Below are positions 1-11,919 of a DNA stretch of 64,000 bases, in pieces. Source of the stretch: Biscogniauxia marginata (lineage: Eukaryota; Ascomycota; Sordariomycetes; Xylariales; Xylariaceae). Position 1 is the first letter of the stretch; each line of letters begins with the position of its first letter. The stretch is taken from NCBI GenBank assembly GCA_022695795.1, contig MU404129.1:148728-212727 (forward strand), written 5' to 3'. The notes below the pieces were generated by a model that saw only the letters and a program-made list of their open reading frames with translations, ran no database searches and was not told where the DNA came from. The translations under genes were made by a program, and so were the position numbers.

Positions 1-3000
1 AACAGGCTCGCATAAGAATACGTGACTCGCGTTCACGAGGTTAAGGCCACTCGCATGCGCTCTTGCGTCCATGAGGAAACATTCAATACCCGGCTCTTGT
101 TTGAACCTAGTGACAGCATTACCCTTGTTGTCGAAAGACGTAAACCCGATCCGATAGGTATTGAAGGCCTGAGCGAGTACATCAAGGAAGCCCTTGAATT
201 GAGAGAAAATGATCGACTTCGCTCCGGGGTCTTCTTCACGCAACCAGAGTATATGCTTGATAAGCGTATCGATCTTGGTTGCGAACGATGGCCCATCGAG
301 CACGATATCCTTGATGGCCTCGAGTTTGGCATCGTTAAACTCGGAGTATATACCCGATTTTTTCGACTTATTGCGTGTATCTGCGCTTCCCGGTACCTGA
401 GACTGTTCCTGATGAAGTCGCAATTCTTGTTTCTTCAACGTGATGTCGTGCAGCATCGCTAGGGACAGGTGCCTCTTGCACACAGGACAGTTATGGTGAG
501 CTTTCCACCACAGCGTCATGCATTCTTTACAGAATTGATGCCCACAAACGGTGAGAACACCTAGGGTAAAGTCAGACTGACAAATAACGCATATTCTAGG
601 CTCGTTTGAATTCTGGCCGGCAGCTTTCAGGTGAAGCACTGGTAACATGATTAGCACTTGCCGTAGCCCTCAATATGTTAGTTGACAGAAACTTACGGTA
701 CCGATGCTTAGCCTGCGCGGCGATCGACCTTCTGTGTACTGCTTGCTCCTCCTCAAGGAAAGCATTCCAATGTGAAGTTATCACATCCTGACCTTCACGC
801 CCAGGGGGGACCGCTAGTTCAAGAGCAGCTACTGTATCGGATACTCCTTGCAATTGTCTATAGAACTCCACGCGGGAGTTCATAGCCGAAGTGAACTGGT
901 CCAACTCCCGCTCTAGTGCCGTGGCAGCTTTGTTTTGGTCAGTAATTTGCCTCTGAATAAGCTTCAACTGTTTCTGAACAATCTCTAGCTCGACCCTCGC
1001 ACGATCGCTACCCCTGTCAGCATCTTGACGGAGCTGAGTGCCCAGCGCCCTCAGGTCTATAACGATGCCACGAAGAGACAGATCGTCCAGTGGAGGTTTG
1101 GCTGCCTCCCGTTGTTCTAGTAAAATCAGAGTTTTTTCGGGTGCATGACCTTCCCCATTCTTCGCTTGCCGTATGGCATAGAGAGTTTCGTATCGGACGC
1201 GTTCATTTATTAAGCCTGAGATAGAACCTTGTCGATCCCCAACCACAGCTCGCAGAGCAAGAGTATAAGCCATCAATTCATCTTGTATCTTTGTTGAATC
1301 CTCGTACTCATCGCCTGTAATCTCTGCTTCTCCTTCCTCGTCGACTAGAGGACGAAGCAAAAGCTGAATGACGCTCTCCCGCCATTCATCAAGCAGATTT
1401 GCTTGGTCATCAAGAGACGCACTGAGAAGCTCCAGCTTTTCTAGGATCGACCTGCTTTCCAAACCGCGAAGGGTCGAAGACTTGATCTCGGGTATCTCAA
1501 CGAAGGCCTGCGATTCTGCTCGCTTCCTAATCCTTTCCATGAAAAACGAAGCTCTCGCGTGTGCTTCATGTAGTATATCCTTGCGAATTTGCTTAGCAAG
1601 TTCGTAGCCCTCAACTTCAAGCTTCTCTAGGCGCTTGAATTCTTCCGAATCTGGCTTAGTCATGTTCTTATTCGACTTGATCTGGTAATAAGCGCTGGCG
1701 ATAAAAAAGATCGCCCTGTGTTCGATATCTAGTGCAGACCGAAGCTTTCGTCGGCACTCCCCAACCCTTGCGGTGTCACTCTTGCTTTCGAAGAAGTCTT
1801 CATAGTCATGGGACTTCTCGCCATCATCTTCTTCGAGTATTTCCTCAACACGGGCTTGGCTAGCCTTCTCAATTTCGATGGAGAGCTGCTCACGGCATCC
1901 CGCGACAATTGGCTGGATTTCGTCTCGCACTTCCTCCCAGATAGCGAGGGCTTCTTTCACTCGAGGTGAATTTTCTAGCAACTGGCCTCTCTTTAGCTTG
2001 CTGACTAGATATGCCCGCTGGTCGGCTTTGATGAGAGATTCCGATTGCTCAATCACTGTAACAGAAGGAGTCAGTAATCACCACTCTTATAGAAAGAACA
2101 ATTGGGTATGTATCAGGGGCTGGTGTCTCCTTTAGGAACTCGATAACTCCTAAGACACACCGAAAGGGTAAAAGATAACTCCCAAATTTACATACTGAGA
2201 TCCAATACTTCCTCGATCGTTCGAAGAGTCCTGCTCTTCTGATTCACCGAGCGAAGCTCAGGTCCTAGCTCAGGATGTAGGACGATCTGCCTGAGTCTAG
2301 AGAGGGCACGTTTCATTAAATCCACAACGTAAGGATCTTCGGGTTTCCAGTCTTCTTGCAGAGGGGCCCCATGTTCGTCGAGCCCAAAGCCTCGCGCTAG
2401 GGATTTGAACTGCTCCTGGTAATGCTGCTCCTCGACTGCCGTGAAGGGCATGGTGAGGACAAACCGCTTTTGAGGCGGCAAACTCAGTTCGTCTCGAACG
2501 GCACCCTTGGTGTGTCTCAAGGATATCCGGTTGAAGAGAGACTTAAACAACTCCTTGTGAGTTGAAATTAGCCCATCCCAAATACTCAATGAAGAGGCAA
2601 AGGGTTCATATCGGAGAAAGAGCAGTAGACCCCATAGATCTTGAATATGTCGCTTCACAGGCGTGCCCGTGACCCCCCACGCGTTGACCCGAGGTATCAA
2701 CCTAGCAAGCTTGGCGGCATTGCTGGTGCCGCTCTCGATCTCTTGAGCCTCATCGAGACACACTCGCCACCAGGAAAGTTGGGTCAATGGGGACTGTAGT
2801 CGCTCGTATTGTCTTTCGTATCTCATGGACCGTTCAGGTAGGGACTCTGCAAAGTGTATCTCGGCCTGGAGAACACTATATGTAGTGATTACGACGTCAC
2901 AGTTTGCTAACTCGGTCACAGGTTGATCTTCGTCGCCGCTCTCACCTTTTTTGCTGGGATAATTCTTGATACCCGAGTAGGCCATCACGCGAAGACCAGG

Positions 3001-4089
3001 AGCATGTTTCTTGAATTCGGAGAGCCATTGCTTTTGCAGGGTGGCTGGCGTCACTATTAAGGTTGCACCTGTTGGGCGTACTTCTTGGTTTGTATAAGGG
3101 TCTAAAACTGTAGGAGGTTGCGAGGGCCGCTTATGCATCAAAATCAAGCTAATGATCTCAACAGTTTTCCCCAAACCCATCTCTTCAGCAAGGATCCCAC
3201 CCTTAAGGTCATCTTCAGTTTGTTGAAACGGAGTGATGTCTCTGGATACGAGATGATAAAGATCGCTAAAGTAGACTAGACGACCATTGGCATCTTCAGA
3301 TGACCTAAAGGAAAGTGGCAGGTCGGAGGTCGAAGATTTGCAGTATGGCACGAGTTGCGGTGCTTTGGTTTGGCTATCAGTACTCAACTTTACCCCTTCC
3401 CTCATCAAGAGCCATTGTACAGCCCGACGCTGGAACGGAAACAATGTGGACTCGAGCCCTGTGACGGCATCTGACGACAGTCCCGAGTAGCTGTGACTGG
3501 GCATGAATGCCGCCTCGTAGAAATCCTGGGGTAGCAGCTTCTCGGTGGTATTATCATGATCACGAGCTAAAGGCGCAAAGAAGGTATCCAGAACTTTCTG
3601 GCTAAGAGCTCGCTGGGACGAATTGCGCAATGTGTGCGTAGCAGTATTCCAATTCAGCTCGAAGGAGAAATGTATGTGGTCGGTGTTACCATCCCTTTCC
3701 CAAGCGATGCTGGTAGCAACCCATAGGGAGCCTTCGTTAGTTTCAGCATCACGACTTCGGCTCGCTACTTGGAGTATTGTTAAGAGAGTATTGGTGAATC
3801 CAGGTTGACCAAGCGCCAGATAAGACTTGAAAGCGCCATAAGGAGATTGCAAAGGCGAATTGATATTCAGGGCCTGGTCCTCCTCGACATAATTGAGTTT
3901 GAGGTATCGACCAACGTTTGCACACGAGACTGCGCGACCTCCATTAGCCACAGAAATGCTGTGTTGTATCGGTCGGGACAAGGTGAACGATTCTCGCGCG
4001 ATAACTACCGGTTCGAAGTTTACGACCCGAATTCGTTTCCGGGGAGGTTCGTTCGTCGTATCGGTAGTGTCGGATGGTAGCGCACACAA
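1..4089 (-). CDS. IRC20: SNF2-family helicase / RING E3 ubiquitin ligase, IRC20/SHPRH-like (3' end beyond window)
   Basis: Exons are 4089-2196, 2055-697 and 638-1 (introns 140 and 58 nt, donors GTATGT and GTAAGT). This gives about 1297 residues before the window edge. Walker A region EEMGLGKT lies near residue 301, the DEAQ box near 446 and the motif III region GVTGTP near 472. A long helical linker follows. A C3HC4 RING begins at CVIC near residue 1100 and continues with CGHQFCKEC and CPVC. The C-terminal helicase lobe then begins (ASGLNLVNASHVF). The order SNF2-N, RING, helicase-C is that of yeast Irc20 and animal SHPRH, nuclear ATPases linked to ubiquitin or SUMO signalling and recombination. 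The last helicase motif is outside the window. Start chosen at the first ATG of the long open frame. Family assignment is strong; the one-to-one IRC20 orthology is inferred. Confidence 0.9.
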
Positions 4090-4884
4090 GAATTCGAGAA
4101 AGCCTTTAGGGAATGACTCTGAGCGGTGTTAACATTGCCATTCTGAATATGGAAAAAGATATGCTGACGAACCATCGGCATGCGCAAGCTCTACTTGCGT
4201 GACGAACTTCGGGCCCTTTGACCGGCGGGCCCGGCCTGAACCTGGCCGACCCATGATGGCTGCTGGTGTCGATCCCTTAGTTATCTGTGGTCATATGACT
4301 ATGTAGTCGATGCACGACGATGTTGGTGCAGCCCAGCCCATGGTTGTGCAAAAGGTACGGAATAGAGGAGGGGGGGTATTAGCATGGAGATCAGGTTGGC
4401 GAACAAGGCGGTTACGTCGCAGCAAGAATTACTCAGCTTGGTCAACCAGCTCTTACCAAATGAGCTACCCTGACACCCCACCCGCGCCAGCAACTCGCTG
4501 ACGCGTGTGAGCGCGACGAATTAAGATTAGAGTTAAATTGATTGGAGCCAGCTGCGGTCAGCTGCACAACATGCCAAAGCCCGGAAATCTTTTCCGACTC
4601 CCATCGATCGGAGCTCATGAAAATCCTTTTACCGACCCTTTTTTTCAATGTGGGGTCATCAATTGAGAAAGCTCTAGTGCCATCAACTTTTTGAGCTTCG
4701 TTGTAAGAGAGAGAGAGTGTGTGTGGGCTCGAGGGTATTCCGAAAAGAATTGTCTCGACGAATTGCGGGCTCCTCGAATCATGATGACCTGACCTCTCCC
4801 TTCCTTGTTTTCTCTCTCGAGTGATCAGGTCCCGACTGAGAACATATGATAAAAAAATAAAACAACCACACAGTCTTTTTCACC
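4090..4884. other. Divergent intergenic region between the SNF2-RING gene and mS41
   Basis: No supported gene. It holds the 5' flanks of two divergent genes. A short GA/GT-rich run (gagagagagagtgtgtgtg) lies near 4707-4726. The small open frames here have no protein character. Confidence 0.6.
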
Positions 4885-5906
4885 ATGGTGCGCATAAAGG
4901 TAAAAGTCGACTGGCTCACTTCCTTCAAAAGCGCGCCATCTTCTCTAACACAAAATACTTTTTTTTCCCACAGCCCGTCCTCTGCCCGCGGCACCTGCGC
5001 GGCCTCCTCAGCAGTAGCAACAGCAATAGCAGCCGAACCCCGCAACTACCACGAACCGCGCCCGCCCTCCTCCAGCGAGCCTCACCCCTACTCTTCTCCC
5101 CCTTCTGCTCCCCCCCCTCGACCTCCCCACCGCAACAAGCCCACGCACACGCACGCGTCCACTGCCAACAACAACGTCTCTACTCCTCGCAGAACCGGCA
5201 GGCGGTCCCGGCGCCCGACCCGACCCCCTTCGTCCCGGACGTGCAGACGTTCCTGACGCTGATCGGGCGGGGGCTGGGGCAGCACGCGGCCAAGTTCCCG
5301 ACGTGGGAGTCGCTGTTCGCGACGACGAGCGACCAGCTGCGCGACCTCGGCGTCGAGCCCCCGCGCACGCGCCGCTACCTGCTGCAGTGGCGGGACCGCT
5401 TCCGGAGCGGCCAGTACGGCGTCGGCGGCGACCTGCGGCACGTCGTCGACGGCCGCGCCGAGCTCAGGGTGCTGGAGACGCGGCCCGGCGAGGTTGAGAG
5501 CCCCTCCGCCTCCGCCTCCCCCCCCGCAGCCGCAACCGCAACCGCCACCGAGGGGGGAGGAGGTCAGGGCGAGGGTGGGGAGAACCCCCCTGCCCCTCCC
5601 CCGGCCGTCGTGCACCGCCGCGCCAAGTACGTCGTCAACGTGCCCCCGGGCAAGAAGGTCAAGGAGTGCAGCCTCGACGAGCTGTCGCGCGTGCGGGGCT
5701 ACAAGGTCAGGGGCGCGCACACCATCGTCGGGCCGTACGCGCTGCCGCTGAAGGACGGCCAGGGCTCCACCGTCACCGTCACCGAGGGCATGTGGGAGTT
5801 CCGCCGCGGCCACAAGATCGACGGCGGTGAGCGGAGGCGCACCGAGGTCCAGTACAAGAAGCGCATCGCCGAGCGTAGGGAGATGCGGGAAAGGGGCGAG
5901 TTGTGA
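4885..5906 (+). CDS. FYV4: Mitochondrial small ribosomal subunit protein mS41 (FYV4, IGR motif)
   Basis: Exon 1 is only 15 nt (4885-4899, MVRIK). It is followed by a 74-nt intron 4900-4973 (donor GTAAAA, branch CTAAC, acceptor after a T tract). Exon 2 runs 4974-5906, giving 315 residues. The ATG at 4885 has a good context (CACCATGG). The long frame itself has no upstream ATG, so the spliced start is required. The N terminus is basic and Ser/Pro-rich, as expected of a mitochondrial presequence. The SAM-like domain carries the IGR signature (FLTLIGRGLGQHAAKFPTW). The C-terminal fungal block (KVRGAHTIVGPY, GMWEFRRGHKIDGGERR) matches mS41 of Sordariomycetes. A low-complexity Ala/Thr/Gly/Pro linker separates the two. 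The product is a mitoribosomal small-subunit protein acting in the mitochondrial matrix. GC3 is very high. Confidence 0.93.
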
Positions 5907-6293
5907 CGACCGGTGAGGGGATGAGGACGACAACCACGACGATGATGATGATAAGATAAGAAGAAGACGACGGATGGGTAGAAACTACCACTACTACAAT
6001 GGGAGAATTAGACCGCGATTAAAGAGAGAATTTGCCTTGCGCATGTGTGTGTATGTGTATATGGGTGTGTATATACAGATCCCCTACCATGCTTGCAGAT
6101 TCGGCATGTATTGTAAAATTATAAAAGCATTGTACTCATCTATTGGTGAAAATTTTCTAAAATTTGCCTCCGAGGTCACCAAATGCGTCTCGAAGGACAC
6201 ATAACTCCTTAACGCCATTCCGATATGCGATACAGTCTTTTTATTTCCTCCCCGTCCCGTTTTCCAGTTATCATGCTTGTATGTAGATCGGAT
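5907..6293. other. Convergent 3' flanks of mS41 and KIN28
   Basis: Short intergenic stretch between two genes transcribed toward each other. It is AT-rich with GT/TA runs (gtgtgtatgtgtatatgggtgtgtatata near 6045-6075) and presumably holds both 3' UTRs. No gene seen. Confidence 0.6.
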
Positions 6294-7591
6294 CTATTTT
6301 GCGGCCCCAAAGTCCAGTTTTCGCGCAACCTTGACGCCCCGGTCGTCATCCAAAACGCCAGGTCTCCTCTTGAGATCAGCGCCGATTTTGTCCTGCCCAC
6401 CGGACTTCTTGGGCAGGTCCTGCTTGCGCGTCGGTTTCGGGTCCTTGTGCCACCACTCGTGCTTCAGCATGTCCCGGGCCGTGGCCCGCTTCTTGGGGTC
6501 GAGGGTGAGCGTCTTCATCAGGAGGTCGACGCCCTCGTACCCCACGGTGCCGAACATGGCCATATAATGGTCTCGTCCCCGGAGCGGCGTCGTCTCCTTC
6601 TCCACCGTGTACTCGGGGAGCTTCGTCACGCCGGGCCAGTTCTCCTCGGTCGGAGTGCCGATGGCCTGGCAGATGAGGTTGATCTGGTGCATCTCGGTGT
6701 TACCGGCGATGTACGGCGTCCGGATGACCAGCTCGGCGAATACCAGGCCTACGGACCAGACGTCCACGGCGCCGGAGTAGTGCTTGGCGCCGAAGAGTAG
6801 CTCCGGAGGTCGGTACCACCGCGTAATGACGTTCGAGGTCATGGGCTTGTACGGGTCCGAGAAGCTCCTCGCCAAGCCGAAATCAGCCAGCTTTACCTCC
6901 CCGTCGGCGGCAATGAGCAAGTTGTTGGGCTTGATATCGCGGTGGAGCACGAAGTTCTCGTGGCAGAACCAGACGGCGCGCGTCAGCATACCCATCCAGG
7001 CTTTGATGTCGGCGGCGCCGTATCGCACGTGGTCCGTGTCGCGGATGAGCATCTCCAGGTCGCCCAGGGGTAGGTATTCGAGGACAAGGTTGAGATTCTG
7101 GTCCTTGGAGGAGAAGACGGAGTGCAGGGATATGATGTTCGGATGAGAGAGCTCTTGGAGGTGTTTGATCTCGCGAACCGCGTCTGGGGCCATGCCCTCG
7201 GTATACTCCTTCTGGATCTTGATCTTCTTGATGGCGACGAGCTGGGACGTGTCGTTCCGGAGGAATCCAAGGTAGACGTTGGCGTAGGTACCTTCACCGA
7301 GCTTCTTGCCTTGTAAAGGGAGACGCAACTGTTAGTTCCAGCCCCCCAGCATCCCTACCAGGACGCCATACCTTTGACATATTTACGCTTCTCCTCCTCA
7401 TTTAGCTGCTCGGCCAAGTCGAGGGAGGCCGATTGGACAGCGGCCGCAGCGTTTGGCGCAACCTGGGTGGCCGAGGGAGTGCCGTTGGACGATGTTTGTG
7501 TCGACGTAACCGCATTTTTGAGAGGGGATGATAGTGATCTGGGATTTTGCAGAGCATCTGTGGGATGCATAACCAGCGGTGAAACCGCCAT
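6294..7591 (-). CDS. KIN28: TFIIH cyclin-dependent kinase Kin28/CDK7
   Basis: Exons 7591-7372 and 7309-6294 with a 62-nt intron (donor GTATGG, branch CTAAC, acceptor TTACAAG) give 411 residues. The first 73 residues are a Ser/Thr/Ala-rich extension. The kinase domain then runs from GKKLGEGTYANVYLG to the C-terminal region. It shows VAIKK (ATP lysine), VLHRDIKPNNLL (catalytic loop), LADFGLA (Mg binding) and a T-loop MTSNVITRWYRPPELLFGAKHY that closely resembles yeast Kin28. A hydrophobic-poor basic tail follows. Kin28 phosphorylates Ser5/Ser7 of the RNA polymerase II CTD as part of the TFIIK module with a cyclin H and a Mat1-type factor. The splice choice restores the family's YVKGKKLGEGTY junction. 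It converges on mS41. Confidence 0.95.
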
Positions 7592-8955
7592 TCTAGATTG
7601 GAGTTCTTATTTCTTCGACCTTCGATTCCCCGGGCTATGGGGAGGTTAGGAATGGGAGAATAAAGTCAGCCTTGCCGGACGATGGTGGTTGTTGAAATTG
7701 ATTGGTTGGATTGAGGGTTGCCTGCAATTCAAGGGACAAGGCTGTTGCTGCTGTCTGGTCAATTCGAGGCACTCCCGAAATCCCAAAGAATGTGGGTGGA
7801 TCTAGGTACGTACCTGCTACTTATATATGTGGGCCGTTACCGACGGGAACTTGGCACGGGATTGTCGTCGCACATTAACCCGATAAATGAACCTGAGCCA
7901 CGCCGCTTTAAACCTGAGCCGCGCCTCAGGCTGGCTGGAATTGTACTAACGCGCCGAATTAGCGGCATAAAATTATGCACTAGGTAAAATAACTTTGAAC
8001 GCCTTGGACTTCTAACCATCGCCTATAGTAGCTTTTCTTTTTCGCACCGTCGGCTTCGTACTGCGAAATCAGCCCCACTCTTCCTCGTCTGCCCTCGCCT
8101 CCCGGAGCATGCGCGGCCTACGGCGCAGGCCCGGGCTCGTGCCGGCAACGGCGGCGGTACCCCCTGACAGTTGTAGAGGAGAACCGTCGGAACCCCTAAT
8201 GGCGGCCGCACCGAAAGACTATAGCTTCATATAGCCATATCTCGACCAAATAAGCTCTTAATAATAAGTTAATTGTATCGTTAGAATCGTCTCCTTCAGC
8301 GCTTTATGTGACGACTAAATGAAATTCCTGGATCTAACTGGGCGGCGGATTTCTCCGGCGCGCTGCTCTGACCCCTATAGCCTTTTTAAGCTTGCCTTCA
8401 ACCTCACTCTCATCTTCAACAGCTATAGGAGCCTCCGGGGCTTTGTGGTCGCCGCTACTTGCCGTCGGCTTCGTTGCCGACGAGGAGGCTATTATAGCTT
8501 ACTCGTTAACGATGTCTCGTACTTAAATCATAGCTCTTTTACTAACGATATCGCACTCATGTCGTGGCTCACTCGCCGACGACATCACACCTAAAACGGA
8601 GAGATGCTGCTATGAAGAAAACCAAGTTTTGGGTGCATAGATATATATATATATATTAGTCCTTGCTATGTGGTATGGGATTCTAGGTAGGGAGAGATCC
8701 CGTCTTGTACCTAAATATATAGTATAAAGGACGATTATCCCTTACATGTATGATCCTCTCACGGCCACGGAACCAGCCAACAACCCCAAGCTGCCAACAA
8801 TTATAAATAAATCAATACCTAGTTAAACAGCTAGGTATCCAGACTCTTTCCTAATATATTGCTCTGATTCCATACAGGGACATTTATATTATGCCAGATT
8901 GACCGACAAACCATTTTGCCCATTTCTCGCCTCACGATCGTGAGAGCTTTGCACC
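7592..8955. other. Gene-free stretch with possible decayed repeat
   Basis: The first 250 bases are the KIN28 promoter side. From about 8040 to 8600 the sequence changes character. GC-rich blocks alternate with stop-laden AT-rich blocks, and there are short CG-rich inverted motifs (gccgtcggcttcgttgccga near 8462-8481). Read on the minus strand, 8595-8330 gives broken Ala/Ser/Glu/Lys-rich peptide pieces interrupted by stops. This could be a remnant of a transposon, but I cannot name a family. From 8640 there is a (TA)n run and AT-rich DNA up to the glycosyltransferase relic. Confidence 0.4.
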
Positions 8956-10766
8956 ATGTCTAGACGACTGTTCTATGGTCTTTCTGGCCTAATATCAATA
9001 TTAGCATTATTTCTTGCTCGGCTTGTAACTCTAAGCCCAAGTCCCGAGTCACCTCTTACTATCATTGGTCGCGCAAACGTTGTCTTGTTTCTCGTCAACA
9101 GCGAAGCTGGGTTATCGAACGTGTTCGCAGCGACGGCGAAATCTCTGCTGGAACAGCATCCCGCGGTGACGGTACACTTTGCATCGTTCGCACCCCTAGC
9201 ACCTCAGCTAGAGCGCATTACCTCGTATATTCGCACCAAGAACCCGTCTAATCCTGCTCCGGATATTATATTCCATCAGCTCCCCGATCTGACGTTGACA
9301 CGTGCCATCAAGCTGTCGGGCAGAACAATGGCCAACATGGCCCATAAACCAGGTCTACGTGGTATCGACCAGATATGCAGAGATATCCAGTTCTATGTCT
9401 CTCCTTGGTCTGGGGAAGATCACTACGTTCTATACCAACGACTAATCGACATTATTGACCAAGTAGATCCTGCAATCGTCGTGTTGGATACCGTCTTCCG
9501 CCCTGGCATTGATGCGACACGTGAGAGAAACAGGCTACATGCTTTTATTTCGCCTAATACTTTGGTTGATAACTTTGTTATGGAGCAACCGAGGGGAAGC
9601 ATGTTCTGGAAATATCCCCTGTAAGTCATGCATGCCTTCCTATTCACTTGTTGAATTCTCATGAAATGATATGCTCGTTCGACTAGCCGCCAATGTCAAG
9701 AAGTACTCATGTTAATCTTGCATCATCACAAGGGCGGCGTCAGGCATTCCATATCCCGTTCCTTGGCGAAGAATACCAGAGAATATCTACTTGACTTTGC
9801 GTTTCATCTATTCTGTTCTCTCGATGTCGGACATAAAGAAGAAGCAGGCCTTTCTCAAGTCCAAAGGCCTCTCAGATCCTATCAATTTTTACAATCTTCA
9901 CCGTCCTAAGGTGCCCTAGTTTACGCAAACTCTGCCCGGGGCATCACGACCCCTTTATAAGATTCCACAGAACGTCAGCTGTCTAGGACCGATGTCCCTT
10001 TCTCTTGGGGAAGCGTCGGAGCAGGACCCTGATATGGTAAATTGGTTGGCCCACCAGCCAACCATCCTTATCAACTTCGGGAGTGGATTCACATAGACGG
10101 AACCGAAAGCAGCAGCCATGGCTTCAGCGTTGGCCCATGTGCTCGAGCAGAATGACCTGCAGGTCCTTTGGAAATTCCGGAAAGATACAAAAAGATTCAT
10201 TCGATAACGTGAACCGCGGCCTCGACTACGACGATGCGTTCCTCGAGCCACTGCAACCCTTCATTGGTAGCGGCCGCGTGAAGATGTACCCATGGCTATC
10301 GGTTGACCCTACGGCCCTACTAAAGACGGGACATATCGTCGTCTCGGTTCATCACGGCGGCTCGGGCTGTTACCATGAGGCTATTGAGTAGGTTTCCATC
10401 CGCATCACCTATCTTATATACAGTCACTTTAAAGTAAGAAACGAAAAAGAAAGGCTGGCCATGTACCCCCCCAACAGCGCCGGTGTACCTCAATTAGTCC
10501 TACCCCAATGGTTTGACCTATATTACTTCGCACAGCTGACTGAAGATATCGGCGTCGGTGTCTGGGGTTGTCCAGAAACAAGCCCAGATTGGACGGTAGA
10601 GTGTCTGCAAGATGCCCTGCTCAGAGTCGTGAAAGACAAGTCTGGCCAAGAAATGAAAGAAAAGGCGAGACAGTTAGAGCACGTGGCCCGAAGTAGTCCA
10701 GGCCAACAATTCGTGGCCCGTGAGATTGCCAGGCTGGCTGCCGCCGGGAAGGGCAAGGGGATGTGA
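8956..10766 (+). pseudogene. Disrupted UDP-glycosyltransferase (GT1 family)
   Basis: Exon 1 (8956-9620) is intact. It encodes an N-terminal hydrophobic anchor (YGLSGLISILALFLARLV) and the acceptor-side GT-B lobe. A donor GTAAGT follows at 9621. Downstream, the family frame is clear (IPYPVPWRRIPENIY, QNVSCLGPMSLSLGE, TILINFGSG). It is interrupted by TAG at 9917-9919 and TAG at 10094-10096, then by a third stop and frameshift at about 10205. The frame resumes with MYPWLSVDPTALLKTGH and the donor-binding signature VHHGGSGCYHEAI. A second intron (10388-10477) leads to AGVPQLVLPQWFDLYYFAQL. Two internal stops in one frame plus a frame change make a functional product unlikely. The first TAG replaces what is expected to be Trp in a VPWF context. 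That is a TGG-to-TAG change, compatible with repeat-induced point mutation but also with simple decay or assembly error. Confidence 0.85.
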
Positions 10767-11919
10767 AAAGCTGCTGCTCGGAGCTTTTCCTTGTCCGATC
10801 CAACATCGGGGAAGTATTCCCTAAGCTACCTCACACAGCGAGCGCCGCATACTAGAAGATAGGTATTATCTTGGCTCTTGATCGTATTGGATTGATGGAC
10901 AACCTAGGTAGTTAAGCATTGGTGTTATCCTACTCGCAAAGTCCTACGTTTGCGTATGGATGTTTATTGAATCTGTTACTAGCACCCTTTAAAGTGCCGC
11001 CAATATTAGACGGCACGAGTATGGCGGGCTAGCTCATTGTGCTTACATATGTAGTCCGTTTTCTTTGCATAACTGCTCAAAGTATGCATAAATACAGCTG
11101 CTCTAGGCACGTGCCTGAGGACAGACTGAGCTGAACCTAAGCAAAAGCGGCAAATGTGCTAACCCCGATTTACCGGGACGCAGGGTTAATGTACATATGG
11201 AATTCATAACCCCGACAGCGAGAATCTTTTACCTAGTTGACGTCATGCAGGCCTCGGGGCAAACAAATATCAACAACAGCACAGCACACAGCACAGCCAG
11301 CGAGACCACGCAAGCATTCCAAAAGGCTCAAAGATGCGCACGTAGCAAGACAAAAACAAAAACAACCCTTGTCTTGACCTCAGTCACCTAACTGACTTAC
11401 ATAAAAAAAATCCCGTACTTTTTTTTATCTGACCTAAGGTGGGCAGACAGCGGACCAGCACCGCCCCGGCGATTTATTCATCTGGGTTAAGAGAGACATG
11501 ACGAATACATATCGTACCCAATTTTCGCCATTGGGTTGCCCGTCTGACCCGCACCAACGCCGATGATGTGCGTCGACCACGATTCCCCTAGTCGGTAGGA
11601 GAAAATATATCTGAAGAATAAAAAGAAAAAGAAAAAGAAGAAGAAGAAGAAAAATAAAAAATTGGATCGGAAACTACTTACTTAGGTGCTCGGGTCTTGG
11701 CTGTGAAGTCATATAATCCTGGAACTGCCGGTGGTTTACACTAGTTTAATTGTCAAGCATTTCGTCCCAATTTCCGAAGCCTGTTTTTCTACTTTTACAC
11801 CTCTTGTTGGTTTATTTTTATTTGTGACCAACCGTGAGCATCACTACACTCGTTTCTCGGTTGTTTCCTTTTTTTCCTTTTTCCCGTCCAAACTATAGAC
11901 TCGGGAGACGGTAGCGACT
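10767..11919. other. Intergenic region upstream of the Sfk1-like gene
   Basis: No gene supported. Features seen are an A/G-rich purine run (aagaaaaagaaaaagaagaagaagaag near 11618-11650), CT-rich tracts at 11770-11885 just upstream of the Sfk1-like start (a common fungal core-promoter feature), and scattered gtacc/taggt motifs. Confidence 0.5.

Noticed and set aside
4821..4884. Upstream extension of mS41 in the long frame beginning at GTG
   Set aside because: No ATG in that frame; the in-frame link comes from the 15-nt exon at 4885 through a standard intron.
5088..5933. 281-codon minus-strand open frame opposite mS41
   Set aside because: It mirrors the GC-rich codon bias of mS41; the product is Val/Leu/Arg/Gly-rich nonsense with no family, while the plus strand encodes a recognised protein.
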